Position numbers and translations under genes: made by a program. Below, piece by piece: positions 49,172 through 56,134 of a DNA stretch of 64,000 bases (position 1 is the first letter of the stretch; the number at the start of each line of letters is the position of its first letter). This DNA comes from DASXKD01 sp963806145 (GTDB lineage: Bacteria > Actinomycetota > Actinomycetes > Streptosporangiales > Streptosporangiaceae), in assembly GCA_963806145.1 (NCBI GenBank), contig CAWDXD010000038.1, positions 62,001-126,000 on the forward strand, given 5' to 3'. The notes beneath the pieces are model-generated. The model saw only the letters and a program-made list of their open reading frames with translations, was not told the DNA's origin and did not search any database.

Positions 49172-50085
49172 AAGTGACCCTGCTGGGCCCGCAGCGCAGG
49201 CCCACGCTGGAGGCGGTCGCCTGGTCGCTGTACCCGGAGGGGCCGATCGCCACGATCACCGCCGGATGGCAGGAGCGCGAGAGCGACGACGGCGAAATGG
49301 GCAGGCTGCTCGGCTCCCGCGATGTCAACCTCGGCCTGTACCGGCGCTGGCTCGACGTGACCGAGCGCGATCCGCTGTTCGCCGCGGGCGAGCGCAGGCT
49401 GGCCGAAGTGCTCGACGAGGTCGCCGGCGGCTACCTGCTCCGCCTCGATCACGCGCTGCAGGCCGTCTACGCGATCCAGCGCCGCGGCGGCAACGGCCGG
49501 CTCCGCGCCGACGTCCTGGCCGAGGCGATCGGCGCGGTCCGCGACCTCGACGCCGCGCACCTGCGCCGGGTCGGCGCGGTCCGTGGCGAGTTCTACGCCG
49601 AACTGCCGCCGCACGAGCGCCCGGTGATCGCCGGGCACCGCGCCGAGGTGGCGGCCCTGCTCAGCGACGCTACCGCGCTGGTGGTGGCCGGCGGGCACGT
49701 GGGCGTGCTGGCCGACGTGCTGCACCTGTTCAACGTCGCGGCGTCGCTGCGGGCACCGGTGATCGCATGGTCCGCGGGGGCGATGGTGCTGGCCGAGCGG
49801 ATCGTGCTGTTCCACGACCGCTCCGCGCACGGGCCAGGCCACCCGGAGATCCACGGCAGCGGCCTGTCGGTGCTGCGGGGCGTGGTGCCGCTGCCGCATG
49901 CCCGGGCCCGGCTGCTGCTCGACGACGCGCCGCGGATGTCGGTGTTCGCCCGCAGGTTCGCCCCGGCCCGCTGCGTCCTGCTGGAGAACGGGACCAGGAT
50001 CGACACCGGCAGCGACGGCAGCTGGCCGCCGGGCATGCGGGTGCTCGCGCCGGACGGGCACGTGACCACCGGGGAGGCAGCCTGA
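49168..50085 (+). CDS. Peptidase S51-like (dipeptidase E / cyanophycinase fold) protein
   Basis: Protein of 305 residues from GTG 49168, overlapping the stop of ligase C. The carboxyl half shows the S51 signature: DATALVVAGGHVGVLADVLH (the GG turn at 175-176) and PVIAWSAGAMVLAERIVLFH, with the putative nucleophile Ser202 in WSAGAM. The amino-terminal 150 residues are an added helical domain not typical of small dipeptidase E. S51 enzymes cut after acidic residues or hydrolyse cyanophycin; relatives also form new bonds or are inactive. Next to ligases it may proof-read, activate or trim a peptide or amide intermediate. It could also be a class I amidotransferase-like protein. Confidence 0.8.
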   Translation: MKVTLLGPQRRPTLEAVAWSLYPEGPIATITAGWQERESDDGEMGRLLGSRDVNLGLYRRWLDVTERDPLFAAGERRLAEVLDEVAGGYLLRLDHALQAVYAIQRRGGNGRLRADVLAEAIGAVRDLDAAHLRRVGAVRGEFYAELPPHERPVIAGHRAEVAALLSDATALVVAGGHVGVLADVLHLFNVAASLRAPVIAWSAGAMVLAERIVLFHDRSAHGPGHPEIHGSGLSVLRGVVPLPHARARLLLDDAPRMSVFARRFAPARCVLLENGTRIDTGSDGSWPPGMRVLAPDGHVTTGEAA

Positions 50086-51254
50086 CCAGCGCCGCCGGCG
50101 CGCCCGCCGTCCGCCGCAAGCTCGCGATCAACAGGCTCAGGGAGCGCGGGCCCCTCGATCCGGCCACCGTGAGCCGGTTCCTCGCACGCTATGAGGTGCC
50201 CATCGTCGAGGGTGCCCGGTGCACGTTCCTGTATCAGGGCGAGGCCAGCGCGGTCCACCTGGTGCACCGGATCTTCGGGTTGCCCGAGCGCATCCCGCTG
50301 CGCCGGCTGCGCGGCACCAGCCTGTGGTACCTGGTGCTGGAACTGCCCGACGGTTCCAGGATCGAGTACCAGCTCGAGATCTCCCGTGACGGGCGCAGCG
50401 AGCGCATCAACGACCCGCTGAACTCCCGCCTCGCACACAGCCCGCTGGGCAGTTCCTCGGTCTGCTATGCCCGGGGGTACGAGGTGCCCGAGTGGACCAG
50501 GCCCGACCCGGAATCGCGTCCCGGCTCCCTGGTCGAGCTCACCGTGCCCAGCCGGGCACTGCGGCGCGGCTGCCCGGTGACGCTCTACCTGCCCGCCCGG
50601 TTCCGGCGGATCGCCCGCTACCCACTGCTGATCGTCCACGACGGCGGTGACTACCTGAAGTACGCGGCGGCCCAGACGGTGCTCGACAACCTCATCCACC
50701 GGCTGGACGTGGCGGAGACCGTGGTGGCGTTCGTGCACCCGGGCGACCGGCTGGCCGAGTACGCGAACTCCGCGGCGCACGCGCGCTACCTGACCGCCGA
50801 GCTGGTGCCGCGGCTGGAGAAGGAGTTCCCGCTCGCGGGCGGGCCGTCGGCGCGGTGCCTGATGGGCGCGAGCTTCGGCGCGGTCGCGGCGCTGTCCGCC
50901 GCCTACCGCTATCCCGGCATGTATGGCTCGCTGCTGCTGCAGTCCGGCTCGTTCGTGTTCACCGACATCGGGCACGACCACGGCGGCGGGCCGGCGTTCG
51001 AGCCAGTGGTGCGGTTCGTCAACCGGTACCGGGCCGCGCCCCGGCGGGTCGCCGACCGGATCTTCGTCAGCTGCGGCGTGTACGAGCCGCTGATCATACG
51101 GAACCGGTCTATGGTTCCCACGTTCGAGGCGGCCGGCATGGCCGTGCGTTACGTCGAAGCACGGGACGGGCACAGTTGGGAAAACTGGCGCGACCGGCTA
51201 CGGGAAGGGCTGTCATGGATATTCCCCGGCCCACAGAAGTTCTTCTACGAGTGA
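50082..51254 (+). CDS. Enterochelin-esterase-like alpha/beta hydrolase (CTG start?)
   Basis: Protein of about 390 residues. No ATG, GTG or TTG lies near the natural beginning. A strong GGGGAGG (50071-50077) precedes CTG 50082, which overlaps the previous stop as CTGA in the same way its neighbours use GTGA, so CTG is the likely start; GTG 50169 would remove 29 residues of plausible coding text. The amino-terminal domain (YEVPIVEGARCTFLYQGEAS AVHLVHRIFG) is like the early-set domain of Fes, and the esterase domain has GxSxG as LMGASFGAVAALS, an upstream VHDGGDYLKYA and a late GHSWENWRDRL with the catalytic His. It probably hydrolyses an ester or acts as an acyltransferase on the cluster's product. 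Confidence 0.85.
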   Translation: MTSAAGAPAVRRKLAINRLRERGPLDPATVSRFLARYEVPIVEGARCTFLYQGEASAVHLVHRIFGLPERIPLRRLRGTSLWYLVLELPDGSRIEYQLEISRDGRSERINDPLNSRLAHSPLGSSSVCYARGYEVPEWTRPDPESRPGSLVELTVPSRALRRGCPVTLYLPARFRRIARYPLLIVHDGGDYLKYAAAQTVLDNLIHRLDVAETVVAFVHPGDRLAEYANSAAHARYLTAELVPRLEKEFPLAGGPSARCLMGASFGAVAALSAAYRYPGMYGSLLLQSGSFVFTDIGHDHGGGPAFEPVVRFVNRYRAAPRRVADRIFVSCGVYEPLIIRNRSMVPTFEAAGMAVRYVEARDGHSWENWRDRLREGLSWIFPGPQKFFYE

Positions 51255-51258
51255 CCGC

Positions 51259-51984
51259 GTGAAGGCCGTGCAGCGGTGGTTCTCCAGCCGCCTCAACCAG
51301 GAGATCACCGTCGCCCGGTGGGGCACGTTCGGCCAGCCGGTGCTCGTGTTCCCCTCGGCCGGCGGCGACGCCGAGGAGATCGAGCGGTTCGGCCTGGTCG
51401 AGGCGTGCGGGCCGTTGCTCGCCGAGGGCCGGGTCAAGCTGTATTCGATCGACAGCGTGGCCGGGCGGGCGATGATCGCGAAGACCAGCCCGGCCGGACA
51501 CCGGCTGTGGCTGCTCAACCAATTCCATGAATGCGTCAGGTGGGAGGTTGTGCCGGCCATCCACGCGGACCTCGGCGGCCAGCCCATGGACGTGATCACC
51601 ACCGGGGCCTCCATCGGCGCGTTCAACGCGGTGGCCGCCCTGTGCCGTTATCCCGATGTCTTCGCGGCGGCCATCGGCATGAGCGGCACCTACGGGATCG
51701 AGCGCTTCTACGAGGGAGCCTGGACCGAGGACCTGTTTTTCGCCGCACCACTGCAGTTCCTGCCGGGCCTGGAAGGCCCGCAACTGGACCGGCTCAGGCA
51801 GCGGTTCGCCGTGTTCGCGTCCGGTGCGGGCGACTGGGAGGACCCCGGCGAGTCGTGGCGCATGGCGGATGCGCTCGGGGCGAAAGGGATACCCAACCGG
51901 GTGGACAACTGGGGCCCGGACTACAAGCACGACTGGCCCACTTGGCACCGCATGCTCCCGCAATACCTGCGCGAGCTCACCTGA
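51259..51984 (+). CDS. Esterase-family alpha/beta hydrolase
   Basis: Protein of 241 residues from GTG 51259, 4 bp behind the previous stop. It starts MKAVQRWFSSRLNQEITVAR WG, has PVLVFPSAGGDAEEIERFGL, the nucleophile elbow TTGASIGAFNAVAALCRYPD, and ends NWGPDYKHDWPTWHRMLPQYL with a likely catalytic His. It belongs to the same esterase fold as its neighbour without the amino-terminal domain. As the last gene of the plus-strand arm it is presumably co-transcribed with ligase C. Its substrate is unknown. Confidence 0.88.
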   Translation: MKAVQRWFSSRLNQEITVARWGTFGQPVLVFPSAGGDAEEIERFGLVEACGPLLAEGRVKLYSIDSVAGRAMIAKTSPAGHRLWLLNQFHECVRWEVVPAIHADLGGQPMDVITTGASIGAFNAVAALCRYPDVFAAAIGMSGTYGIERFYEGAWTEDLFFAAPLQFLPGLEGPQLDRLRQRFAVFASGAGDWEDPGESWRMADALGAKGIPNRVDNWGPDYKHDWPTWHRMLPQYLRELT

Positions 51985-52035
51985 TATCCCACGACATATC
52001 GCTGGGGATGCCGCGGATTCGCCCCGGTCACGGCG

Positions 52036-52067
52036 GCGAGGCCGCCCCCGGGCGGGAGCGGCCTCGC
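52036..52067. terminator. Bidirectional hairpin between convergent genes
   Basis: GCGAGGCCGC (52036-52045) and GCGGCCTCGC (52058-52067) form a perfect 10-bp stem with a 12-base loop, between the end of the esterase gene (51984) and the end of the convergent secreted-protein gene (52089). It closes the ATP-grasp cluster. Confidence 0.75.
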
Positions 52068-52088
52068 TGTCGTTCGGCTGACCGGCTG

Positions 52089-53876
52089 TTACGCGGCCGG
52101 GCAGGGGTTACTGGTGGTGTTGCTCCGGAAGTCGTTGGAGCGCTTGGTGATGGTGCCGAACGGTGCGGTCGGGTAGCTGATCACCCGCAGCGGGCCGTAC
52201 TCGGCCTGGGCACTACCGCCGAACTTGTTGGTGGTGCCCGGGATGTAGGCGCCGCCCTCCTGCCAGAAGCAACCGCTGGAGTTCTGCCCGGTCGTGTAGA
52301 AGGGGTAGAACACCGAGTTCGGTGGCGGATTCACGCAGCCCGTGCCCGGGCTGGGGTCCGCCGGGTTGAGGAAGTGCCGCTGGCAGGGCACGTCCACCCG
52401 GAACGAGGTGTCGCTGGACTCGTTGCGGGAGATGTCCGACTCGAACGCCATCTGGCTGAAGTTCGCCCCGCCGGTCGTGGTCGGGCTGGTGAACTGGAAC
52501 GAGGTCGGGTGCAGCAGCCTGTCCGCGGTCACGTTGGTGATCGAGCCGGGCCAGACGTTGGTGTACGGGACTCCGTCGAAGTCGCCGTCGATATCCAGGC
52601 ACCCGTTGATCTTCACGTCCAGCGACTGGGACGCGGGCAGACAGGCGTCGTCGTCACCGTCCGGGTCCTGGCCGAAGTCACCGTTGTTGGTGTCCGGGCC
52701 GAGTGGCTGGGCACACGCATTGATCGGACTGCTGGTGTCGACCTTGCCGCACTCCTCGAAGTGCCCGATCTCGTCGGAGAACGCGATGTTGTAGGTGTGC
52801 GCCGCGCTGACGTTGCGGGTCTGCGGCGTGGAGGTGCTGTACTCCGCGTGGTAGGCCCACGGCTTGATCGTGCACTTGGTCGCGTTCGGCTGGAACAGCA
52901 CGGTGCCGAACCCGTTGGCCTTGCTGGCGGTCATCGAGCCGGTGGCGCCGGTGGTGTGGTCCGCGATGGTGACCTTGAGCCCTTGCTGGGTGTCGAACAG
53001 GTGCACCGTGAGCTGGTCACCCGAGTTCATCAGCAGGTTCTTGGCGTTGTTCGGGATGAAGTGCTGCGGCGCTCCGGGGTTCCCCGGCGCGGTCGACTTG
53101 CCGTTCTTGGTGACGAACGCGAAGTTGACCGGCTCCGGGCCCACGGTGTTCAGGCACGCGGTGTTGTTCGGCGCGCCGGTGTTCTCGTTGTCCTGGAACG
53201 TGTCGATGTTCAGCGCGGCGCACCACTGCTGGGCGGTGCAGCCGATGCCGGCCGGCCACGGCACCCAGCCCGGCGGGTAGAACTGCATCTCCTCGTACGC
53301 CTGGCCCGGGCCGAGCCCGAAGTAGCGCGGGCTCTTGGGATTCTCGCTCGCGAAGATGTTGGAGTCGCTGTCCGGCTTGCAGGGCACGGTCGCGTGACCG
53401 GTTTGCGCCGCCCCGCCGGGGTTCGGTGTGCCGTTGGGGTCACACATCACCATGCCGAGCCAGAATGTCGGATGCAGCTGGAAGCTGTCGGTTCCGCCGC
53501 TGCCGGTGTTCGTGGGCAGCGTCGGCGGGTCCTTGGGCAGCTTCAGCTGATAGGTGACGTCGTTTCCCGAGCCTGGCGTCTTCGAGTAGAACAGCGTGGC
53601 GGGCTCGTCGTGGCCGATGTAGCCCTCGATGCGCGCGCCGTGCTTGACGGCCGCCTTGTAACCCGCCAGCTCGTTCCAGTTGGTCGCGGGCTCGGCGCAG
53701 GTGATGCCGTTGCTGCCGCAGAAGTGCTGGAGCCCCGCGATACGAGTGGTCGCGTTGTGCGGCAGCTTGTTGTGATAGACCGGCGCCGCCGCGGACGCGC
53801 CGAACTGGGTGGCCACCAGCGCCATTGGCACCGCGACGACCACTGCTGAAAGGGCAGCTTTCAGCGAACGTCTCAT
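52089..53876 (-). CDS. Large secreted protein of unknown function
   Basis: Protein of 595 residues with a signal peptide (MRRSLKAALSAVVVAVPMAL VATQFGASAAA, cleavage likely after ASA/AAA) and a mature part rich in Cys, Asn, Pro and aromatic residues. Text such as CGKVDTSSPINACAQ, DPDGDDDACLPA and CLDIDGDFDGVPYTN suggests disulfides and calcium-binding acidic loops; YEEMQFYPPGWVPWPAGIGC and FNITxS-like stretches show an extracellular fold. I do not recognise a catalytic motif. Proteins like this are common hypothetical secreted proteins in soil actinomycetes. Upstream, TATAAC on the minus strand may be its -10. It is divergent from a membrane-protein gene 118 bp away. Confidence 0.85.
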   Translation of the reverse strand: MRRSLKAALSAVVVAVPMALVATQFGASAAAPVYHNKLPHNATTRIAGLQHFCGSNGITCAEPATNWNELAGYKAAVKHGARIEGYIGHDEPATLFYSKTPGSGNDVTYQLKLPKDPPTLPTNTGSGGTDSFQLHPTFWLGMVMCDPNGTPNPGGAAQTGHATVPCKPDSDSNIFASENPKSPRYFGLGPGQAYEEMQFYPPGWVPWPAGIGCTAQQWCAALNIDTFQDNENTGAPNNTACLNTVGPEPVNFAFVTKNGKSTAPGNPGAPQHFIPNNAKNLLMNSGDQLTVHLFDTQQGLKVTIADHTTGATGSMTASKANGFGTVLFQPNATKCTIKPWAYHAEYSTSTPQTRNVSAAHTYNIAFSDEIGHFEECGKVDTSSPINACAQPLGPDTNNGDFGQDPDGDDDACLPASQSLDVKINGCLDIDGDFDGVPYTNVWPGSITNVTADRLLHPTSFQFTSPTTTGGANFSQMAFESDISRNESSDTSFRVDVPCQRHFLNPADPSPGTGCVNPPPNSVFYPFYTTGQNSSGCFWQEGGAYIPGTTNKFGGSAQAEYGPLRVISYPTAPFGTITKRSNDFRSNTTSNPCPAA

Positions 53877-53994
53877 ACAAACTCCTCATCCTTGATGGAG
53901 CCGTCCTGACCGACCGCCCCACCGTTATACGGCTACGCATGGGACACCGCAACCCCCCGCGCCGCATCCCTCACCGGGTGACAGGATCGGGAAG

Positions 53995-54885
53995 ATGACA
54001 CGGTCAGATCCGCCGGACCCGGCGGGGCAGGAGCGCCCCGAGCCGGCCCCGCACGAGACAGGCACGCCGGATCCGCCGGGTATTCCGGGCATATCCGGCA
54101 TACCCGACGCGCCGGGCGCGCCCGGCCGGCCCCGGCCACGGCAGCGCCGCGCCACCGATCCCTGGCAGCTGTGGATCCACCGGGCCGAGCAGATCGCCGT
54201 CGACCGCGCCCAGCACATGCCCATTCCCGCCTGGATGCGCACGACACCAGGCGAGCGGCGCTGGCCGGTGACGCTGACCGTGGTCGTGGCGATCATCCTG
54301 CAGCTTCTGCTTCCGCCGCACCTGACCGAGCCACTGCCCGGTGCGCTGCTGCCGGCCCTGGAGGGGGCACTGCTGATCGGGCTGACCATCGCCAACCCGG
54401 TCCGGATCGAGCGGCGCGGCAAGCCGGTCCGGGTGGCGAGCATCGTGCTGATCCTGCTGATGACGATCGCGAACGCGGCCTCGGCGGTCCTGCTGATCCA
54501 CGCGATCCTGCGCGGCACGCCGGACACCGCGGCCGGGCCGCTGCTGGCCAGCGGAGCCTCGATCTGGGCGACCAACGTCATCGCGTTCGCGCTGTGGTAC
54601 TGGGAATTCGACCGGGGCGGCCCGGTCAACCGCTCGCTCGGCACCCCGCAGCACCCGGACCTGCTGTTCACCCAGATGGCGGCGCCCGAACTGTCGCCCC
54701 CGGACTGGGAGCCACGGTTCGTGGACTACTTCTACCTGTCGTTCACCAACGCCACCGCGTTCAGCCCGACCGACGTGATGCCGATGGCCCGGTGGGCGAA
54801 ACTCACCATGCTGGTCCAGTCCGCGGTGTCGCTCGCCGTCGGCGTGCTGGTGATCGCCCGGGCGGTGAACATCCTTCCCTCCTGA
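53995..54885 (+). CDS. Four-helix membrane protein with a collagen-like amino end
   Basis: Protein of 296 residues from ATG 53995 (ATCGGGAAG upstream). Residues about 20-45 hold Gly-X-Pro repeats (PPGIPGISGIPDAPGAPGRP), unusual in a bacterial cytoplasmic tail. Four hydrophobic segments follow: WPVTLTVVVAIILQLLL, LLPALEGALLIGLTIA, SIVLILLMTIANAASAVLLI and GASIWATNVIAFALWYWEFD; near the end DYFYLSFTNATAFSPTDVMP MARWAKLTMLVQ precedes a last helix. This ending recalls the pore region of two-helix potassium-channel-like proteins, but it lacks the GYGD filter. Its function is not known. Confidence 0.8.
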   Translation: MTRSDPPDPAGQERPEPAPHETGTPDPPGIPGISGIPDAPGAPGRPRPRQRRATDPWQLWIHRAEQIAVDRAQHMPIPAWMRTTPGERRWPVTLTVVVAIILQLLLPPHLTEPLPGALLPALEGALLIGLTIANPVRIERRGKPVRVASIVLILLMTIANAASAVLLIHAILRGTPDTAAGPLLASGASIWATNVIAFALWYWEFDRGGPVNRSLGTPQHPDLLFTQMAAPELSPPDWEPRFVDYFYLSFTNATAFSPTDVMPMARWAKLTMLVQSAVSLAVGVLVIARAVNILPS

Positions 54886-54985
54886 TGCCTGACCGGCCGC
54901 CGGGGGGCCATAACCTTGCTCAGGTCGGCACCGGGCCCGCGCCCGCGGCGGGCCGGCCCCCGCAGCGGACCCTGCGACCAGACGA

Positions 54986-56125
54986 GTGAGGCACGTGACA
55001 TACGCTCAGCCCACCAGCCCGGGGAACCGGCCCGGGTTCCGGGCCGTCATCCTGGCCGCGATCTTCATTGTCGCCGCCGCGGGCATCGGCGCCCTCGTCG
55101 CCTACCTGCTGACCGGGTCGCACTCGACGGCCCCGCCGTCCGGCACGGGAGACTGCACCCCCAGCGCCATGCTGGTCAACCCGTGCCGGCCCTGGTTCGG
55201 GGCCGCCGCCAACGGCAACCCGGGGGCGTCGGACTCGAAGGTCACCCAGTTCGACTATCTCGAGAAGCTGATCGGCCAGCGGCTGGACATCTTCCGGGAC
55301 TACCACAGCCCGCCCGGCAGCAACTCCCTCGGCGACCTGCCGCTCAACAGCGACGAGAAGCAGCTTGCCCGACGGCCTGGCACCTACATCGATGTCAACT
55401 GGAAGCCGGCCGCGACCTTCGCCCTGGCCGACGGCGGCAACGCCGTGGTCAACAGGGAAATCGACCAGGCGGCGGCCAGCATCAAGTCGGTCGCCCCGCA
55501 CAAGATCTTCATGACCATCTGGTGGGAGCCGCAGAACGACATCACCAGCGACCCCGGCGGCAACTGCTACCTGAACCCGAACGCCGCCGGCGGCACGCCG
55601 GCCCAGTACATCGCCATGTGGCGGAACGTGGAGAACCGCTTCCGTGCCGCCGGCGTGACCAATGTCGTCTGGGCCATGGACTACCAGGCTCCCGCGAACG
55701 GCCGGTACGACTGCCTGGTGCCGCGGCTGTGGCCCGGCAACAGCCTGGTCGACTGGGTCATCTACGACACCTACAGCCGGAACGGCCACGCGACGTGGGA
55801 TAACACGGTCGGCCGGTTCTACCACGTGCTTGCCAGCGACAGCAGCCCCAGCGTCGACTTCAATTCCAAGCCCTGGGGCCTCGGTGAGTTCGGCACCTGC
55901 TCGAATGCCAACACCGCCGCGGCCAACGACTTCTACGTGCAGGGGAAGAGCGCCTTCGACGCCAACACCTACCCAAGGCTCAAGATGTACCTGGCCTATG
56001 CCGACACCGGCGGGCACCAGGCGGGCCCCGGCTGCCTGAGCAACTACAACAGCTACGGCCAGCCCGACACCGCCAAGCAGGCCAACTTCAACCAGTTCGC
56101 CCAGGCCGTGCTGTCCCGCCACTGA
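54986..56125 (+). CDS. Membrane-anchored glycoside hydrolase, GH26-like barrel
   Basis: Protein of 379 residues from GTG 54986 (GTG 54995 is also possible). One membrane helix near residues 20-42 (AVILAAIFIVAAAGIGALVA) anchors it with the catalytic part outside. The text FMTIWWEPQND and KPWGLGEFGTC place two glutamates at the end of strands 4 and 7 of a TIM barrel as in GH26 mannanases and relatives, though GH26 normally has HExNG at the first site. A binding groove for beta-mannan-like or related polysaccharide is likely. It follows the membrane protein by 100 bp and is convergent with the GH63-like gene, leaving only 9 bp. Confidence 0.75.
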   Translation: MRHVTYAQPTSPGNRPGFRAVILAAIFIVAAAGIGALVAYLLTGSHSTAPPSGTGDCTPSAMLVNPCRPWFGAAANGNPGASDSKVTQFDYLEKLIGQRLDIFRDYHSPPGSNSLGDLPLNSDEKQLARRPGTYIDVNWKPAATFALADGGNAVVNREIDQAAASIKSVAPHKIFMTIWWEPQNDITSDPGGNCYLNPNAAGGTPAQYIAMWRNVENRFRAAGVTNVVWAMDYQAPANGRYDCLVPRLWPGNSLVDWVIYDTYSRNGHATWDNTVGRFYHVLASDSSPSVDFNSKPWGLGEFGTCSNANTAAANDFYVQGKSAFDANTYPRLKMYLAYADTGGHQAGPGCLSNYNSYGQPDTAKQANFNQFAQAVLSRH

Positions 56126-56134
56126 GCCCGGCGG

